Assembly: GCA_963696075.1 (NCBI GenBank)
Contig: CAVOJD010000008.1
Location: 248,001-312,000 of the forward strand
DNA from: CAJQQK01 sp963696075
Lineage (GTDB): Bacteria; Pseudomonadota; Alphaproteobacteria; Rhizobiales; Hyphomicrobiaceae
Length of the DNA: 64,000 nucleotides
Direction: 5' to 3'
Under the pieces are notes generated by a model that saw nothing but the letters and a program-made list of their open reading frames with translations, had not been told where the DNA came from and did not search any database. Positions 56,350-64,000 of this stretch are shown here, piece after piece (within the stretch, counting starts at the first letter, position 1; every line of letters begins with the position of its first letter). The translations under genes and the position numbers were made by a program.

Positions 56350-57210
56350 ATGAGATACGAAGCGCCAGAGACGCTTGATGCTGCCGTGCAGCTGTTGTCC
56401 AGCGAGTTCGGTTTAAAGAAAATTTTAGCCGGCGGCACCGACCTTCTGGTCCAGATGAAGACTGACCTGATCCACCCCGATCTCGTCGTCGACATCAAAG
56501 GGATCAGCGAGACACGCCAGATTACCGAAGAAAACGGTGGTTACCGCATCGGCGCCGCCGTTACCGGCGCCGAACTCGAGGAGCACCCGAAGCTTTCGAA
56601 AGACTATCCGGGTGTCGTCGAGGGCGCCAACCTGATCGGCTCGACCCAGATCCAGGGCCGCGCCACCATGGGCGGCAACCTGTGCAACGGCTCCCCCGCC
56701 GCTGACAGCATTCCCGGCCTGATCGCCGCCGGCGCCACGGTCACCGTCGCCGGCCCCAACGGCAAACGCGAAATGCCGGTCGAGGACGTCATGGTCGGCC
56801 CGCGCAAGCTTGCCATCGGTGCTGATGAATTCATCGTCTCGTTCTTCCTCCCGGCACGCCCCGCGCACGCCTCGGACGCTTACGAGCGCTTCATCCCGCG
56901 CACCGAGATGGACATCGCCGTCGTCGGCGCAGGCGTCAACCTGACGCTCGACGGGTCCGGCAAGATCACGGACGCTCGCGTCTCGCTCGGCGCCGTCGCC
57001 CCAACGCCCCTCCTCGTCAAGGAAGCCGCCGATGCGATCATCGGCACCACCCTCGACGATGAGGCTCTCAAGAAGCTTGATGCTGCCGCCCAGGCCGCCT
57101 GCAAGCCCATCGACGACAAACGCGGCACCATTGAGTACCGCACGAAGGTTGCCGGCGTTCTTGCGCGGCGTACCGCCCAAACCGCCTATGACCGTGCGAG
57201 GAACAAATAA
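56350..57210 (+). CDS. Molybdenum hydroxylase FAD-binding subunit (CoxM-type)
   Basis: The ATG at 56350 follows AGGAAA and starts MRYEAPETLDAAVQLLSSEF; 286 residues. The FAD sites are AGGTDLLVQMKTDL and ATMGGNLCNGSPAADS. It passes electrons between the iron-sulfur and flavin centres of a heterotrimeric xanthine-dehydrogenase-family enzyme. Gene order M-S-L with overlapping stops and starts indicates a single operon. Confidence 0.94.
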   Translation: MRYEAPETLDAAVQLLSSEFGLKKILAGGTDLLVQMKTDLIHPDLVVDIKGISETRQITEENGGYRIGAAVTGAELEEHPKLSKDYPGVVEGANLIGSTQIQGRATMGGNLCNGSPAADSIPGLIAAGATVTVAGPNGKREMPVEDVMVGPRKLAIGADEFIVSFFLPARPAHASDAYERFIPRTEMDIAVVGAGVNLTLDGSGKITDARVSLGAVAPTPLLVKEAADAIIGTTLDDEALKKLDAAAQAACKPIDDKRGTIEYRTKVAGVLARRTAQTAYDRARNK

Positions 57211-57683
57211 TGAAACAGCATATCGCATTCAATGTGAACGGCGACCCGGTTGAAGCGCTCTGCGACGCCGACATGACCCTGCTCGACGTCCTCCGCGACG
57301 AACTCGAGATGATCGGCACCAAGGAAGGCTGCTCCACCGGTGACTGCGGCGCGTGCTCCGTCACCGTCAACGGCCGCCTGGTCTGTTCGTGCCTGATGCT
57401 GGCTCCTGAAGTCAACGGCAAGGACGTTACCACCATCGAGGGCATGGCCCAGGGCGACAAGCTGCACCCCTTGCAGCAGAAGTTCCTTGAGCATGCAGCC
57501 CTTCAGTGCGGCATCTGCACACCGGGCGTCCTCGTCGCTGCAAAATCACTTCTCGAGCGCAACCCCGATCCGACCGAGACCGAGGTGCGTTACTGGCTCG
57601 CCGGCAATCTGTGCCGCTGCACGGGTTACGACAAGATCGTCCGTGCGGTCATGGACGCTGCCGCTGAAATGAGAGGAGCTTGA
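57210..57683 (+). CDS. Molybdenum hydroxylase 2Fe-2S subunit (CoxS-type)
   Basis: 157 residues. The plant-type cluster is held by Cys41, Cys46, Cys49 and Cys61 (CSTGDCGACSVTVNG...SC). The second cluster lies in QCGICTPG and LCRCTGYDK. The start overlaps the FAD-subunit stop by one base. It carries electrons from the molybdenum site to FAD. Confidence 0.95.
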   Translation: MKQHIAFNVNGDPVEALCDADMTLLDVLRDELEMIGTKEGCSTGDCGACSVTVNGRLVCSCLMLAPEVNGKDVTTIEGMAQGDKLHPLQQKFLEHAALQCGICTPGVLVAAKSLLERNPDPTETEVRYWLAGNLCRCTGYDKIVRAVMDAAAEMRGA

Positions 57684-57688
57684 CACTC

Positions 57689-60001
57689 ATGCAGGAAAAA
57701 GTTGGCAACCCGCCGATGGACCACGAGTTCAAGTGGGTCGGCACCAACCAGATCCGCCCCGACGGGATGGACAAGGTAACCGGCAAGGCCCGCTTCGGCG
57801 CGGACTTCAATTTGCCGGGCCAGCTCTACGGGCACGTTCTGCGTTCGCCGCATGCGCACGCGCGCATCAAGAAGATCGACACCTCCAAGGCCGCGGCCCT
57901 GGCGGGCGTCAAGGCAATCGTGACATCGGCTGACTTCCCCGAGCAGGAATCGAAGATGTCGCCGGCCGGCGAGATGATGGTCAATTACAACCACATCACG
58001 ACCAACGTCATGGCCCGCGACAAGGTTCTCTACGAGGGCCATGCCGTTGCCGCAGTCGCCGCAACGTCGAATGCGATCGCACGCAAGGCTCTCAAGCTGA
58101 TCGAAGTCGAATACGAGATCCTGCCGCACGTCATCGATCCCGTCGAAGCCATGGCGGACGATGCACCGGTTCTCCACGACAACCTGTTCACCGCCGGCGT
58201 CACCCCGACGCCGACCAAGGCCTCGAACGTCGCGAGCCGCATCGAGCTCAACAAGGGCGATCTCGACAAGGGCTTCGCGGAAGCAGACCTGATCGTCGAG
58301 CGCGAGTTCAAGACGGCGCCGGTCCATCAGGGCTACATCGAGCCGCACGCCTGCCTCGCGGTCGTCAATCAGGACCAGCAGGCCGAACTCTGGGTCACCA
58401 CCCAGGGCCACTGGATCGTTCGCGCCCACTGCGCCCGCCTCCTCGGCTGGGATAGCTCCCAGATCAAGGTGACGAGCTCGGAAATCGGCGGTGGTTTCGG
58501 CGGCAAGACCGTCGTCTACCTCGAACCGATCGCCCTTCTCATGGCGCAGCAATCGTCACGCCCGGTCAAGATGAGCATGAGCCGCGAAGACATCTTCCGC
58601 GCTTCAGGCCCCGCACCCGGCACCGCGATCAAGGTCAAGATCGGCGTCAAGAACGACGGCCGCCTCGTCGCAGGTTACGCCGAGCTGAAGTTCCAGGCCG
58701 GCTGCGTCCCCGGGTCTCCGGTCAGCCAAGGCGCCATGGCAGCCTTCGCGCCTTATGACATCGATAACGTTCAGGTCGTCGGCTACGACATCGTCTCGAA
58801 CCGCCCCAAGGTCGCAGCCTATCGTGCACCTGGCGCCCCGATGGCCGAATTCGCCACCGAGAGCGTCATCGACGAAATCTGCCAGAAGCTCGATCGTGAC
58901 CCGATCGACTTCCGCCTGCAGAACGCAGCCAAGGAAGGCACCCAGACCGCCCACGGCCCGAAGTTCGGCCCCATCGGTCTGATCGAGACACTCGAAGCCG
59001 CCAAGAATTCCGACCACTGGAAAGCACCCTTGGGCGAAAACCAGGCGCGCGGCATCGCCTCCGGCTTCTGGTACAACATCGGCGGCCAGACCACTGTCTC
59101 CGTCGTCCTCAACGAGGATGGCACGGTGAACCTGACGGCCGGCACCCCGGACATCGGCGGCCTTCGCGCCTCGCTCGCCATGATGGCGGCCGAGGAACTG
59201 GGCGTCGACTATCACAAGGTTCGCCCCGTGATCGGCGACACCCAGCAGCTCGGCTTCAACTTCCTGACCGGTGGCAGCCGCTCGTGCTTCTCCTCCGGCA
59301 TGGCAACCGTCGAAGCCTGCCGCGACATCCAGAAGGAAGCCTGCAAGCGCGCAGCCCTCCTTTGGGAGATCGACGAAGATGCGGTCGAGTTCGTCGACGG
59401 CAAGGTCCGCCCTGCCGGTGACAACGCCGGCGCACACGAGCCGATGGACCTGAAGGAGATCGCAGCGATCGCCGGCAAGACCGGCGGCCCGCTGGTCGGC
59501 ACCTCCGCCATCAACGCTCAGGGCGCAGCCCCGAGCCTCGGCACCCACCTGGTCGACGTCGAAGTCGACCCGGAAACCGGCAAGGTGGACATCAAGCGCT
59601 ACACCGTCATCCAGGATGCCGGCCGCGCCATCCACCCGGCCTACGTCGAAGGCCAGTTCCAGGGCGGCGCCGCCCAGGGCATCGGCTGGGCACTGAACGA
59701 GGAATACATCTACAACAAGGACGGCAAGCTCGATAACCCGGGCTTCCTGGACTACCGTATTCCCGTGGCCTCCGACCTCCCGATGATCGACACGATCATC
59801 GTCGAGGTGCCGAACCCGAACCACCCCTACGGTGTGCGCGGCGTCGGTGAAACGCCGATCGTGCCGCCCATGGGCACAATCGCCAACGCGGTCTCCCGCG
59901 CCACCGGCATCCGTTTCACGGAACTGCCGATGTCGCCGCCGCGTGTGCGCAAGGCCATCGACGAGGCCCGCGCCGCTGGCGACCCGAACCTCAAGGTCTG
60001 A
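57689..60001 (+). CDS. Molybdenum hydroxylase large (molybdopterin) subunit
   Basis: The ATG at 57689 follows GGAG at ten bases; a TTG at 57680 is in frame but sits on the ribosome site. The product is 770 residues. Features are DKVTGKARFGADFNLPGQLY, EPHACLAV, EIGGGFGGKTVV, and the active-site loop PKVAAYRAPGAPMAEFA. It lacks the CSFR or AYRGAGR loops of CO dehydrogenases, so it is not CODH. It is a hydroxylase of an N-heterocycle, aldehyde or similar substrate, and the active-site glutamate is in GVGETPIVPPMG. The substrate cannot be named. Confidence 0.93.
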   Translation: MQEKVGNPPMDHEFKWVGTNQIRPDGMDKVTGKARFGADFNLPGQLYGHVLRSPHAHARIKKIDTSKAAALAGVKAIVTSADFPEQESKMSPAGEMMVNYNHITTNVMARDKVLYEGHAVAAVAATSNAIARKALKLIEVEYEILPHVIDPVEAMADDAPVLHDNLFTAGVTPTPTKASNVASRIELNKGDLDKGFAEADLIVEREFKTAPVHQGYIEPHACLAVVNQDQQAELWVTTQGHWIVRAHCARLLGWDSSQIKVTSSEIGGGFGGKTVVYLEPIALLMAQQSSRPVKMSMSREDIFRASGPAPGTAIKVKIGVKNDGRLVAGYAELKFQAGCVPGSPVSQGAMAAFAPYDIDNVQVVGYDIVSNRPKVAAYRAPGAPMAEFATESVIDEICQKLDRDPIDFRLQNAAKEGTQTAHGPKFGPIGLIETLEAAKNSDHWKAPLGENQARGIASGFWYNIGGQTTVSVVLNEDGTVNLTAGTPDIGGLRASLAMMAAEELGVDYHKVRPVIGDTQQLGFNFLTGGSRSCFSSGMATVEACRDIQKEACKRAALLWEIDEDAVEFVDGKVRPAGDNAGAHEPMDLKEIAAIAGKTGGPLVGTSAINAQGAAPSLGTHLVDVEVDPETGKVDIKRYTVIQDAGRAIHPAYVEGQFQGGAAQGIGWALNEEYIYNKDGKLDNPGFLDYRIPVASDLPMIDTIIVEVPNPNHPYGVRGVGETPIVPPMGTIANAVSRATGIRFTELPMSPPRVRKAIDEARAAGDPNLKV

Positions 60002-60027
60002 CGTCCACCTATCAGACCAGAGAACAG

Positions 60028-60060
60028 CCCCCTTCCTTCTCCGGGAAGGGGGTTATTTTT
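60028..60060 (+). terminator. Intrinsic terminator of the molybdenum hydroxylase operon
   Basis: CCCCCTTCC and GGAAGGGGG form a nine-base stem followed by TTATTTTTT, 27 bases after the stop codon. Confidence 0.85.
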
Positions 60061-60180
60061 TGCCAACGGACCGACTAATTTAGTCCACACCGGACGGGGC
60101 GTTCGAGCGGACATCCCTCCAACGAAAGCCCAAGGGCATCAGCCCTCGTCGCAACGCAATCAGCCAGCAGGTTCGCAGAC

Positions 60181-60426
60181 ATGGCCCACGTAACACTGAT
60201 CGGCAATCTCAAGATGTTCACCGGCGGCGAGACCGATATGGAAGTCGACGCCGCCAACATCCGCCAGCTCTATGCCAAACTCGGCGAAATGTACCCTGAA
60301 CTCGCCCCGCACCTGAACGACAGTCTTGCGGTCGCGATCGACGGCGAGATCTTTCAGGAAACCCTGATCGCCAAAATCAAGCCAGACTCATCCGTCCAGC
60401 TCCTCCCCGCGATCCCGGGCGGCTAA
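60181..60426 (+). CDS. MoaD/ThiS-like small sulfur-carrier protein
   Basis: 81 residues that end in the GG needed for adenylation and sulfur transfer (LLPAIPGG). The sequence has the MoaD pattern of beta strands (VTLIGNLKMFTGGETDMEVD, LAVAIDGEIFQ). It lies next to an enzyme that uses a molybdenum cofactor, so a role in cofactor or substrate sulfur transfer is plausible. The operon terminator separates them, and it may serve another pathway. Confidence 0.7.
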   Translation: MAHVTLIGNLKMFTGGETDMEVDAANIRQLYAKLGEMYPELAPHLNDSLAVAIDGEIFQETLIAKIKPDSSVQLLPAIPGG

Positions 60427-60542
60427 GCGCTCGATTATATTGGACTTCCCAGTTTTCGGTCCGCCAGCACCGGCAAATCTCGAACACTGAAAACTGAAAA
60501 CTAAACCCACCTGAAACCTTAACCCTGAAACCTCATCCCCCC

Positions 60543-61043
60543 ATGACCGAACCTACCGCCTACCGCCCCTGCGTCGGCCTCCTCGTTCTCAACAAAAGCG
60601 GGCATATCTGGATCGGCCGTCGCATCGAAGCCAAGAACGACGCCGAAGGCTCAGGCGACTGGTGGCAGATGCCCCAGGGCGGCATCGACGAGGGCGAAGA
60701 CCCGGCTCGGGCCGCGCTGCGCGAACTCCATGAGGAAACCGGCATCACGACTGCCGAGATCATCGCGGAAAGCGCCAACTGGCACCACTACGACCTACCC
60801 CGTCACCTCATCGGCAAAGCCTGGAAAGGCCGTTTCCGCGGCCAGAAACAGCGCTGGTTCGCGGTCCGGTTCTTGGGTGATGACGGCGAGATCAACATCA
60901 CCCCAACCGACCACCCCATCGAATTTGACAAGTGGCGTTGGGCCGAACCGGCCGACCTGCTCGACTGCATCGTCGCCTTCAAGCGCGACGTCTATCGTGA
61001 AGTCTTGAAAGAATTTAACGGCGTCATCCGCCCAGCAGACTGA
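60543..61043 (+). CDS. rppH: RNA 5' pyrophosphohydrolase (Nudix)
   Basis: 166 residues. RppH removes pyrophosphate from 5'-triphosphate RNA to start decay. The Nudix box is GGIDEGEDPARAALRELHEE followed by TG. Other marks are WQMPQGGID and FRGQKQRWFAVRFLGDD. The neighbouring atpC in the opposite direction is a conserved arrangement in Hyphomicrobiales-like genomes. Confidence 0.94.
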   Translation: MTEPTAYRPCVGLLVLNKSGHIWIGRRIEAKNDAEGSGDWWQMPQGGIDEGEDPARAALRELHEETGITTAEIIAESANWHHYDLPRHLIGKAWKGRFRGQKQRWFAVRFLGDDGEINITPTDHPIEFDKWRWAEPADLLDCIVAFKRDVYREVLKEFNGVIRPAD

Positions 61044-61094
61044 GTTGACGCAAATCAGGCCACTCTCAAACACCAGTCACCCAAGGCGCCGGTC

Positions 61095-61478
61095 TTATAC
61101 AGCCCTGAGCGCCTCGATTGCCGAGCTCGCAAGGAACCGCTCGCCGTCGTCCTTCGCCTCTTCGAGGCTCTTCTCGGCATCTTTGATCAGCCCTTGGACG
61201 ACACCGGACTCGGCGCCGGTCAGATTGACGGCCTGCTCCGCCAGCACGTTGAGCGTGTCCGGCGTGAACTCGGCGAACCCGTCCTTCACGTAGATCTTGC
61301 GCGGCTTGTCGCCACCGAGAACGTTGATGACACCGGGGCGAAGCGTGACAACGAATGGCGAATGGCCGGCCAGCACACCCATGTCGCCTTCCACGCCCGG
61401 CAGCACCACGTGCTCGACCTCTTCCGACATCAACACACGTTCCGGGCTCACAAGTTCGAACTTGAAGTTGACCGCCAT
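61095..61478 (-). CDS. atpC: ATP synthase F1 epsilon subunit
   Basis: 127 residues. The N-terminal beta sandwich reads FKFELVSPERVLMSEEVEHV and LPGVEGDMGVLAGHSPFVV. The C-terminal helices are shorter, as is common in alphaproteobacteria. It is last in the operon, after the small zinc-ribbon gene. Confidence 0.96.
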   Translation of the reverse strand: MAVNFKFELVSPERVLMSEEVEHVVLPGVEGDMGVLAGHSPFVVTLRPGVINVLGGDKPRKIYVKDGFAEFTPDTLNVLAEQAVNLTGAESGVVQGLIKDAEKSLEEAKDDGERFLASSAIEALRAV

Positions 61479-61559
61479 CTTTTGCCGCTTTCCCAGTCTC
61501 GTATCGTCTGGCTGAGCCGGACCGGCACCATCAAAGGCGCGCCCGCCAACTCCACCTGA

Positions 61560-61859
61560 TTATTGCTGCAACTCGCCTTCGCTGGCGATCTGCGCGCTTA
61601 CCACTTCCTTGTCCTGCAGCTTCTCCCCGCAGAACGGACAGAAGAATACAGGGTGATCGATCATCCCTGGCTCATCGTCCTCAAGCTCCACGAGGCCAAC
61701 CGCGGAATAGAGAATACCGTCCGCGCCGACTGTGATCAGCGGCTCGAAACCGTCACCCTCGATCGCCTCGCGCAACTCCTCGCAGCAGGTCCCGAACTTC
61801 TCCGGGCTGGTCCGCGGGAACGGCGTCGCACCATCCAGACGTCGATCACCTTCCGCCAT
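61560..61859 (-). CDS. Small CxxC protein inside the ATP synthase operon
   Basis: 99 residues from the ATG at 61859. It has a conserved-looking FFCPFCGEKLQDKE zinc-ribbon pair near residue 75, an earlier CC, and acidic stretches. I recognise no named family. It sits in the same direction between atpD and atpC (123 and 81 bases away), so it is probably cotranscribed with the ATP synthase. Its function is unknown. Confidence 0.75.
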   Translation of the reverse strand: MAEGDRRLDGATPFPRTSPEKFGTCCEELREAIEGDGFEPLITVGADGILYSAVGLVELEDDEPGMIDHPVFFCPFCGEKLQDKEVVSAQIASEGELQQ

Positions 61860-61982
61860 GCCTCGCCTCCCGGTTCCGCTGCAGACAGCCAGGCATCACC
61901 CCGACTGTCCGCGCCGCTCTTGCCATTTCGCTGGTCCAGGCGGCCACCATAACATCAAGCCGCCTGAAACGCTCAGACATCA

Positions 61983-63425
61983 TCAAGCAGCGTCAGCCAG
62001 GCGCTCGGCCTTTGCGATGGCTTCATCCATGGTGCCGACCATGTAGAAGGCCTGCTCGGGCAGATGGTCATAGTCACCGGCGACAAGACCCTTGAAGCCC
62101 TTGATCGTCTCTTCAAGTGGCACCTGCACGCCCGGCGAACCGGTGAAGACTTCAGCAACGTCGAACGGCTGCGAGAGGAACCGCTCGATCTTGCGCGCGC
62201 GCGCCACCGTCAGCTTGTCTTCTTCCGACAGTTCATCCATGCCGAGAATGGCGATGATGTCCTGAAGCGCCTTATAGCGCTGCAGCGTCTCCTGGACTCG
62301 ACGTGCAATCTGGTAATGCTCGTCACCGAGGATGCGCGGGTCGAGCATACGCGACGTGGAATCAAGCGGGTCCACAGCCGGATAGATGCCCTTTTCCGCG
62401 ATCGAGCGCGAAAGCACCGTGGTCGCATCAAGGTGGGCGAAGGTCGAGGCCGGCGCCGGATCGGTCAAGTCATCGGCCGGCACGTAGACCGCCTGCACCG
62501 AGGTAATCGACCCCTTGTTGGTCGACGTAATCCGCTCCTGCATCGCACCCATGTCGGTGCCAAGCGTTGGCTGGTAGCCCACCGCCGAAGGAATACGGCC
62601 GAGCAGCGCCGACACTTCAGAACCCGCCTGCGTAAAGCGGAAGATGTTGTCGACGAAGAACAGCACGTCCTGGCCCTGGTCGCGGAAGTTCTCGGCAACC
62701 GTCAATCCTGACAGCGCCACCCGCATGCGGGCGCCCGGAGGCTCGTTCATCTGGCCGTAGACCAGCGCGCACTTCGAACCCTCGCCGCCGCCCTCTTTGT
62801 TCACGCCGGATTCGATCATCTCGTGATAGAGATCGTTCCCCTCGCGCGTACGCTCGCCGACACCGGCAAACACCGAGTACCCGCCGTGCGTCTTCGCGAT
62901 GTTGTTGATGAGCTCCATGATCAGCACGGTCTTGCCGACACCGGCGCCGCCGAACAGGCCGATCTTGCCGCCCTTGGCGTAAGGCGCGAGCAGGTCCACG
63001 ACCTTGATGCCCGTCACAAGAATTTCTGCTTCCGTTGACTGGTCGACCAGCTCCGGAGCAGACGCGTGAATCGGTGCCGTCGCATTCGCGTCGATCGGAC
63101 CGGCTTCATCCACCGGCTGCCCGATCACGTTCATGATCCGCCCAAGCGTCCCTTCACCGACCGGCACGGCGATGGCCTGCCCGGTGTCGCGAACCTCTTG
63201 ACCACGCACCAGACCTTCCGTCGCGTCCATGGCGATCGTGCGAACCGTATTTTCCCCGAGATGCTGCGCCACCTCAAGAACCAGCCGCCCGTCCGGGTTG
63301 TCCTTCGACTTGGTCCCTTCACTGGTCGTCTCGAGCGCGTTCAGGATCGGCGGCAGATCACCGTCGAACTGCACGTCGACGACGGCACCCATGACCTGGC
63401 GAATTCGTCCGATTTGTTGAGCCAT
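61983..63425 (-). CDS. atpD: ATP synthase F1 beta subunit
   Basis: 480 residues. This is the catalytic subunit: Walker A is GLFGGAGVGKT (159-166 for GGAGVGKT), the catalytic glutamate is in FAGVGERTREGNDLYHEM, and Walker B is in DVLFFVDNIFRF. AATGAGSDL-like ALLGRIPSAVGYQPTL follows. Length and order are normal. Confidence 0.98.
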   Translation of the reverse strand: MAQQIGRIRQVMGAVVDVQFDGDLPPILNALETTSEGTKSKDNPDGRLVLEVAQHLGENTVRTIAMDATEGLVRGQEVRDTGQAIAVPVGEGTLGRIMNVIGQPVDEAGPIDANATAPIHASAPELVDQSTEAEILVTGIKVVDLLAPYAKGGKIGLFGGAGVGKTVLIMELINNIAKTHGGYSVFAGVGERTREGNDLYHEMIESGVNKEGGGEGSKCALVYGQMNEPPGARMRVALSGLTVAENFRDQGQDVLFFVDNIFRFTQAGSEVSALLGRIPSAVGYQPTLGTDMGAMQERITSTNKGSITSVQAVYVPADDLTDPAPASTFAHLDATTVLSRSIAEKGIYPAVDPLDSTSRMLDPRILGDEHYQIARRVQETLQRYKALQDIIAILGMDELSEEDKLTVARARKIERFLSQPFDVAEVFTGSPGVQVPLEETIKGFKGLVAGDYDHLPEQAFYMVGTMDEAIAKAERLADAA

Positions 63426-63449
63426 CTGTTACGTCCTCTTGACTGTCCT

Positions 63450-64000
63450 CTAGAGCGCTTCGGCGCCGGAGATGATTTCGATGAGTTCTTTGGTGATCTG
63501 TGCCTGGCGCTGACGGTTGTAGGAGATCGTCAGGCTGTCGATCATGTCGCCGGCGTTGCGCGTCGCATTATCCATCGCGCTCATCCGCGCCCCCTGCTCG
63601 GAGGCCGCGTTTTCCAGAAGCCCGCGGAAGATCTGCGCACCGATATTGCGCTCCAGAAGGAACCCCAACAGCTCCTCCTGACTCGGTTCGTATTCGTAAA
63701 TCGCAGCCGATGCGCCCTGCGCCGCGCTGTTGTCTTCGCCCTCAGGCGCCTCGAACTTGGCCGGAATGAGTTGCAGCGCCGTCGGAATCTGGCTGATCAC
63801 CGACTTGAACTCGGAAAAATATACCGTGCAGACGTCGAACGCGCCATCGTCGAACATGCCCAGCACCTGTTTGGTGACCTGTTCGGCGTTTTCGAATGAC
63901 ATCTGCTTGACCAGCCGGAAATCGACCGTGTCCATCATCAGGTGCGCGAATTCCCGTTTGAGAACGTCGGCGCCTTTGCGCCCGACCGGCAGCACCTTGA
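63450..64000 (-). CDS. atpG: ATP synthase F1 gamma subunit, partial at the right edge
   Basis: The C-terminal 180 or so residues of the rotor shaft. The end is characteristic: RMSAMDNATRNAGDMIDSLT and YNRQRQAQITKELIEIISGA. The start is outside the window. It lies 24 bases upstream of atpD. Confidence 0.96.
   Translation of the reverse strand, partial: KVLPVGRKGADVLKREFAHLMMDTVDFRLVKQMSFENAEQVTKQVLGMFDDGAFDVCTVYFSEFKSVISQIPTALQLIPAKFEAPEGEDNSAAQGASAAIYEYEPSQEELLGFLLERNIGAQIFRGLLENAASEQGARMSAMDNATRNAGDMIDSLTISYNRQRQAQITKELIEIISGAEAL

Noticed and set aside
57689..60001. CO dehydrogenase large subunit (CoxL)
   Set aside because: The active-site loop is AYRAPGAP, without the CSFR or AYRGAGR motif needed for CODH.

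Overview
The window is GC-rich chromosomal DNA of an alphaproteobacterium. The evidence is the order secA / parvulin isomerase / argJ, the comF-grxC-nitrilase-DUF1178 run, and a minus-strand ATP synthase operon (gamma, beta, epsilon) that meets rppH. That last arrangement is typical of Hyphomicrobiales-like lineages. No rRNA or species marker is present, so genus cannot be named.

Layout. 1-13 kb is a housekeeping block: a methyltransferase and a GST, secA, a periplasmic PpiC isomerase, argJ, tpm, mutT, an NDUFAF5-like methyltransferase, comF, grxC, a nitrilase-type amidase, DUF1178 and an aldo/keto reductase. 13-16.5 kb is disturbed: an amidohydrolase broken by a frameshift, a transposase scrap, an AT-rich membrane-protein ORF and a hairpin repeat. 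16.6-41.1 kb carries accessory metabolism and transport: VOC protein, LysE exporter, beta-propeller protein, TPP enzyme, membrane-anchored DUF2235 hydrolase, BCCT transporter, hydroxyacid dehydrogenase with HpcH aldolase, LysR with SDR, PRISE-type enone reductase, enoyl-CoA hydratase, LigE-like GST, GMC oxidoreductase, an EmrB/MarR/EmrA efflux locus, LLM oxidoreductase and a VOC-RHH fusion. Several of these suit growth on hydrophobic or aromatic compounds, but no complete pathway can be read.

41.1-53.75 kb looks like a composite genomic island at the 3' end of a tRNA-Ala(CGC) gene. It has pieces of four mobile-element types (IS481-like, IS5/IS1182-like, IS21 istB, ISL3), a conjugation-ATPase scrap, two MarC proteins, two outer-membrane barrels, and a CoA-thioester module (acyl-CoA ligase, thioesterase, two enoyl-CoA hydratases, CaiB-type CoA-transferase, MaoC hydratase). 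Base composition is mosaic, with 50.3-53.0 kb clearly more AT-rich. A GC-rich element with two hairpins occurs once near each end, with paired changes in the stems.

53.8-64 kb returns to core genes: tRNA-Ala, yggT, DUF167, folD, DUF1330, a three-subunit molybdenum hydroxylase with a MoaD-like protein behind it, rppH and the end of the ATP synthase operon.

A recurring feature is single-base frame disruption. At about 62, 12027, 14367, 18245, 44398, 44420 and 50151 the protein continues perfectly after dropping one base. At about 43019 and 46590 it continues after adding one. This means either uncorrected assembly indels or a real run of gene decay, and it changes how the broken genes should be read.
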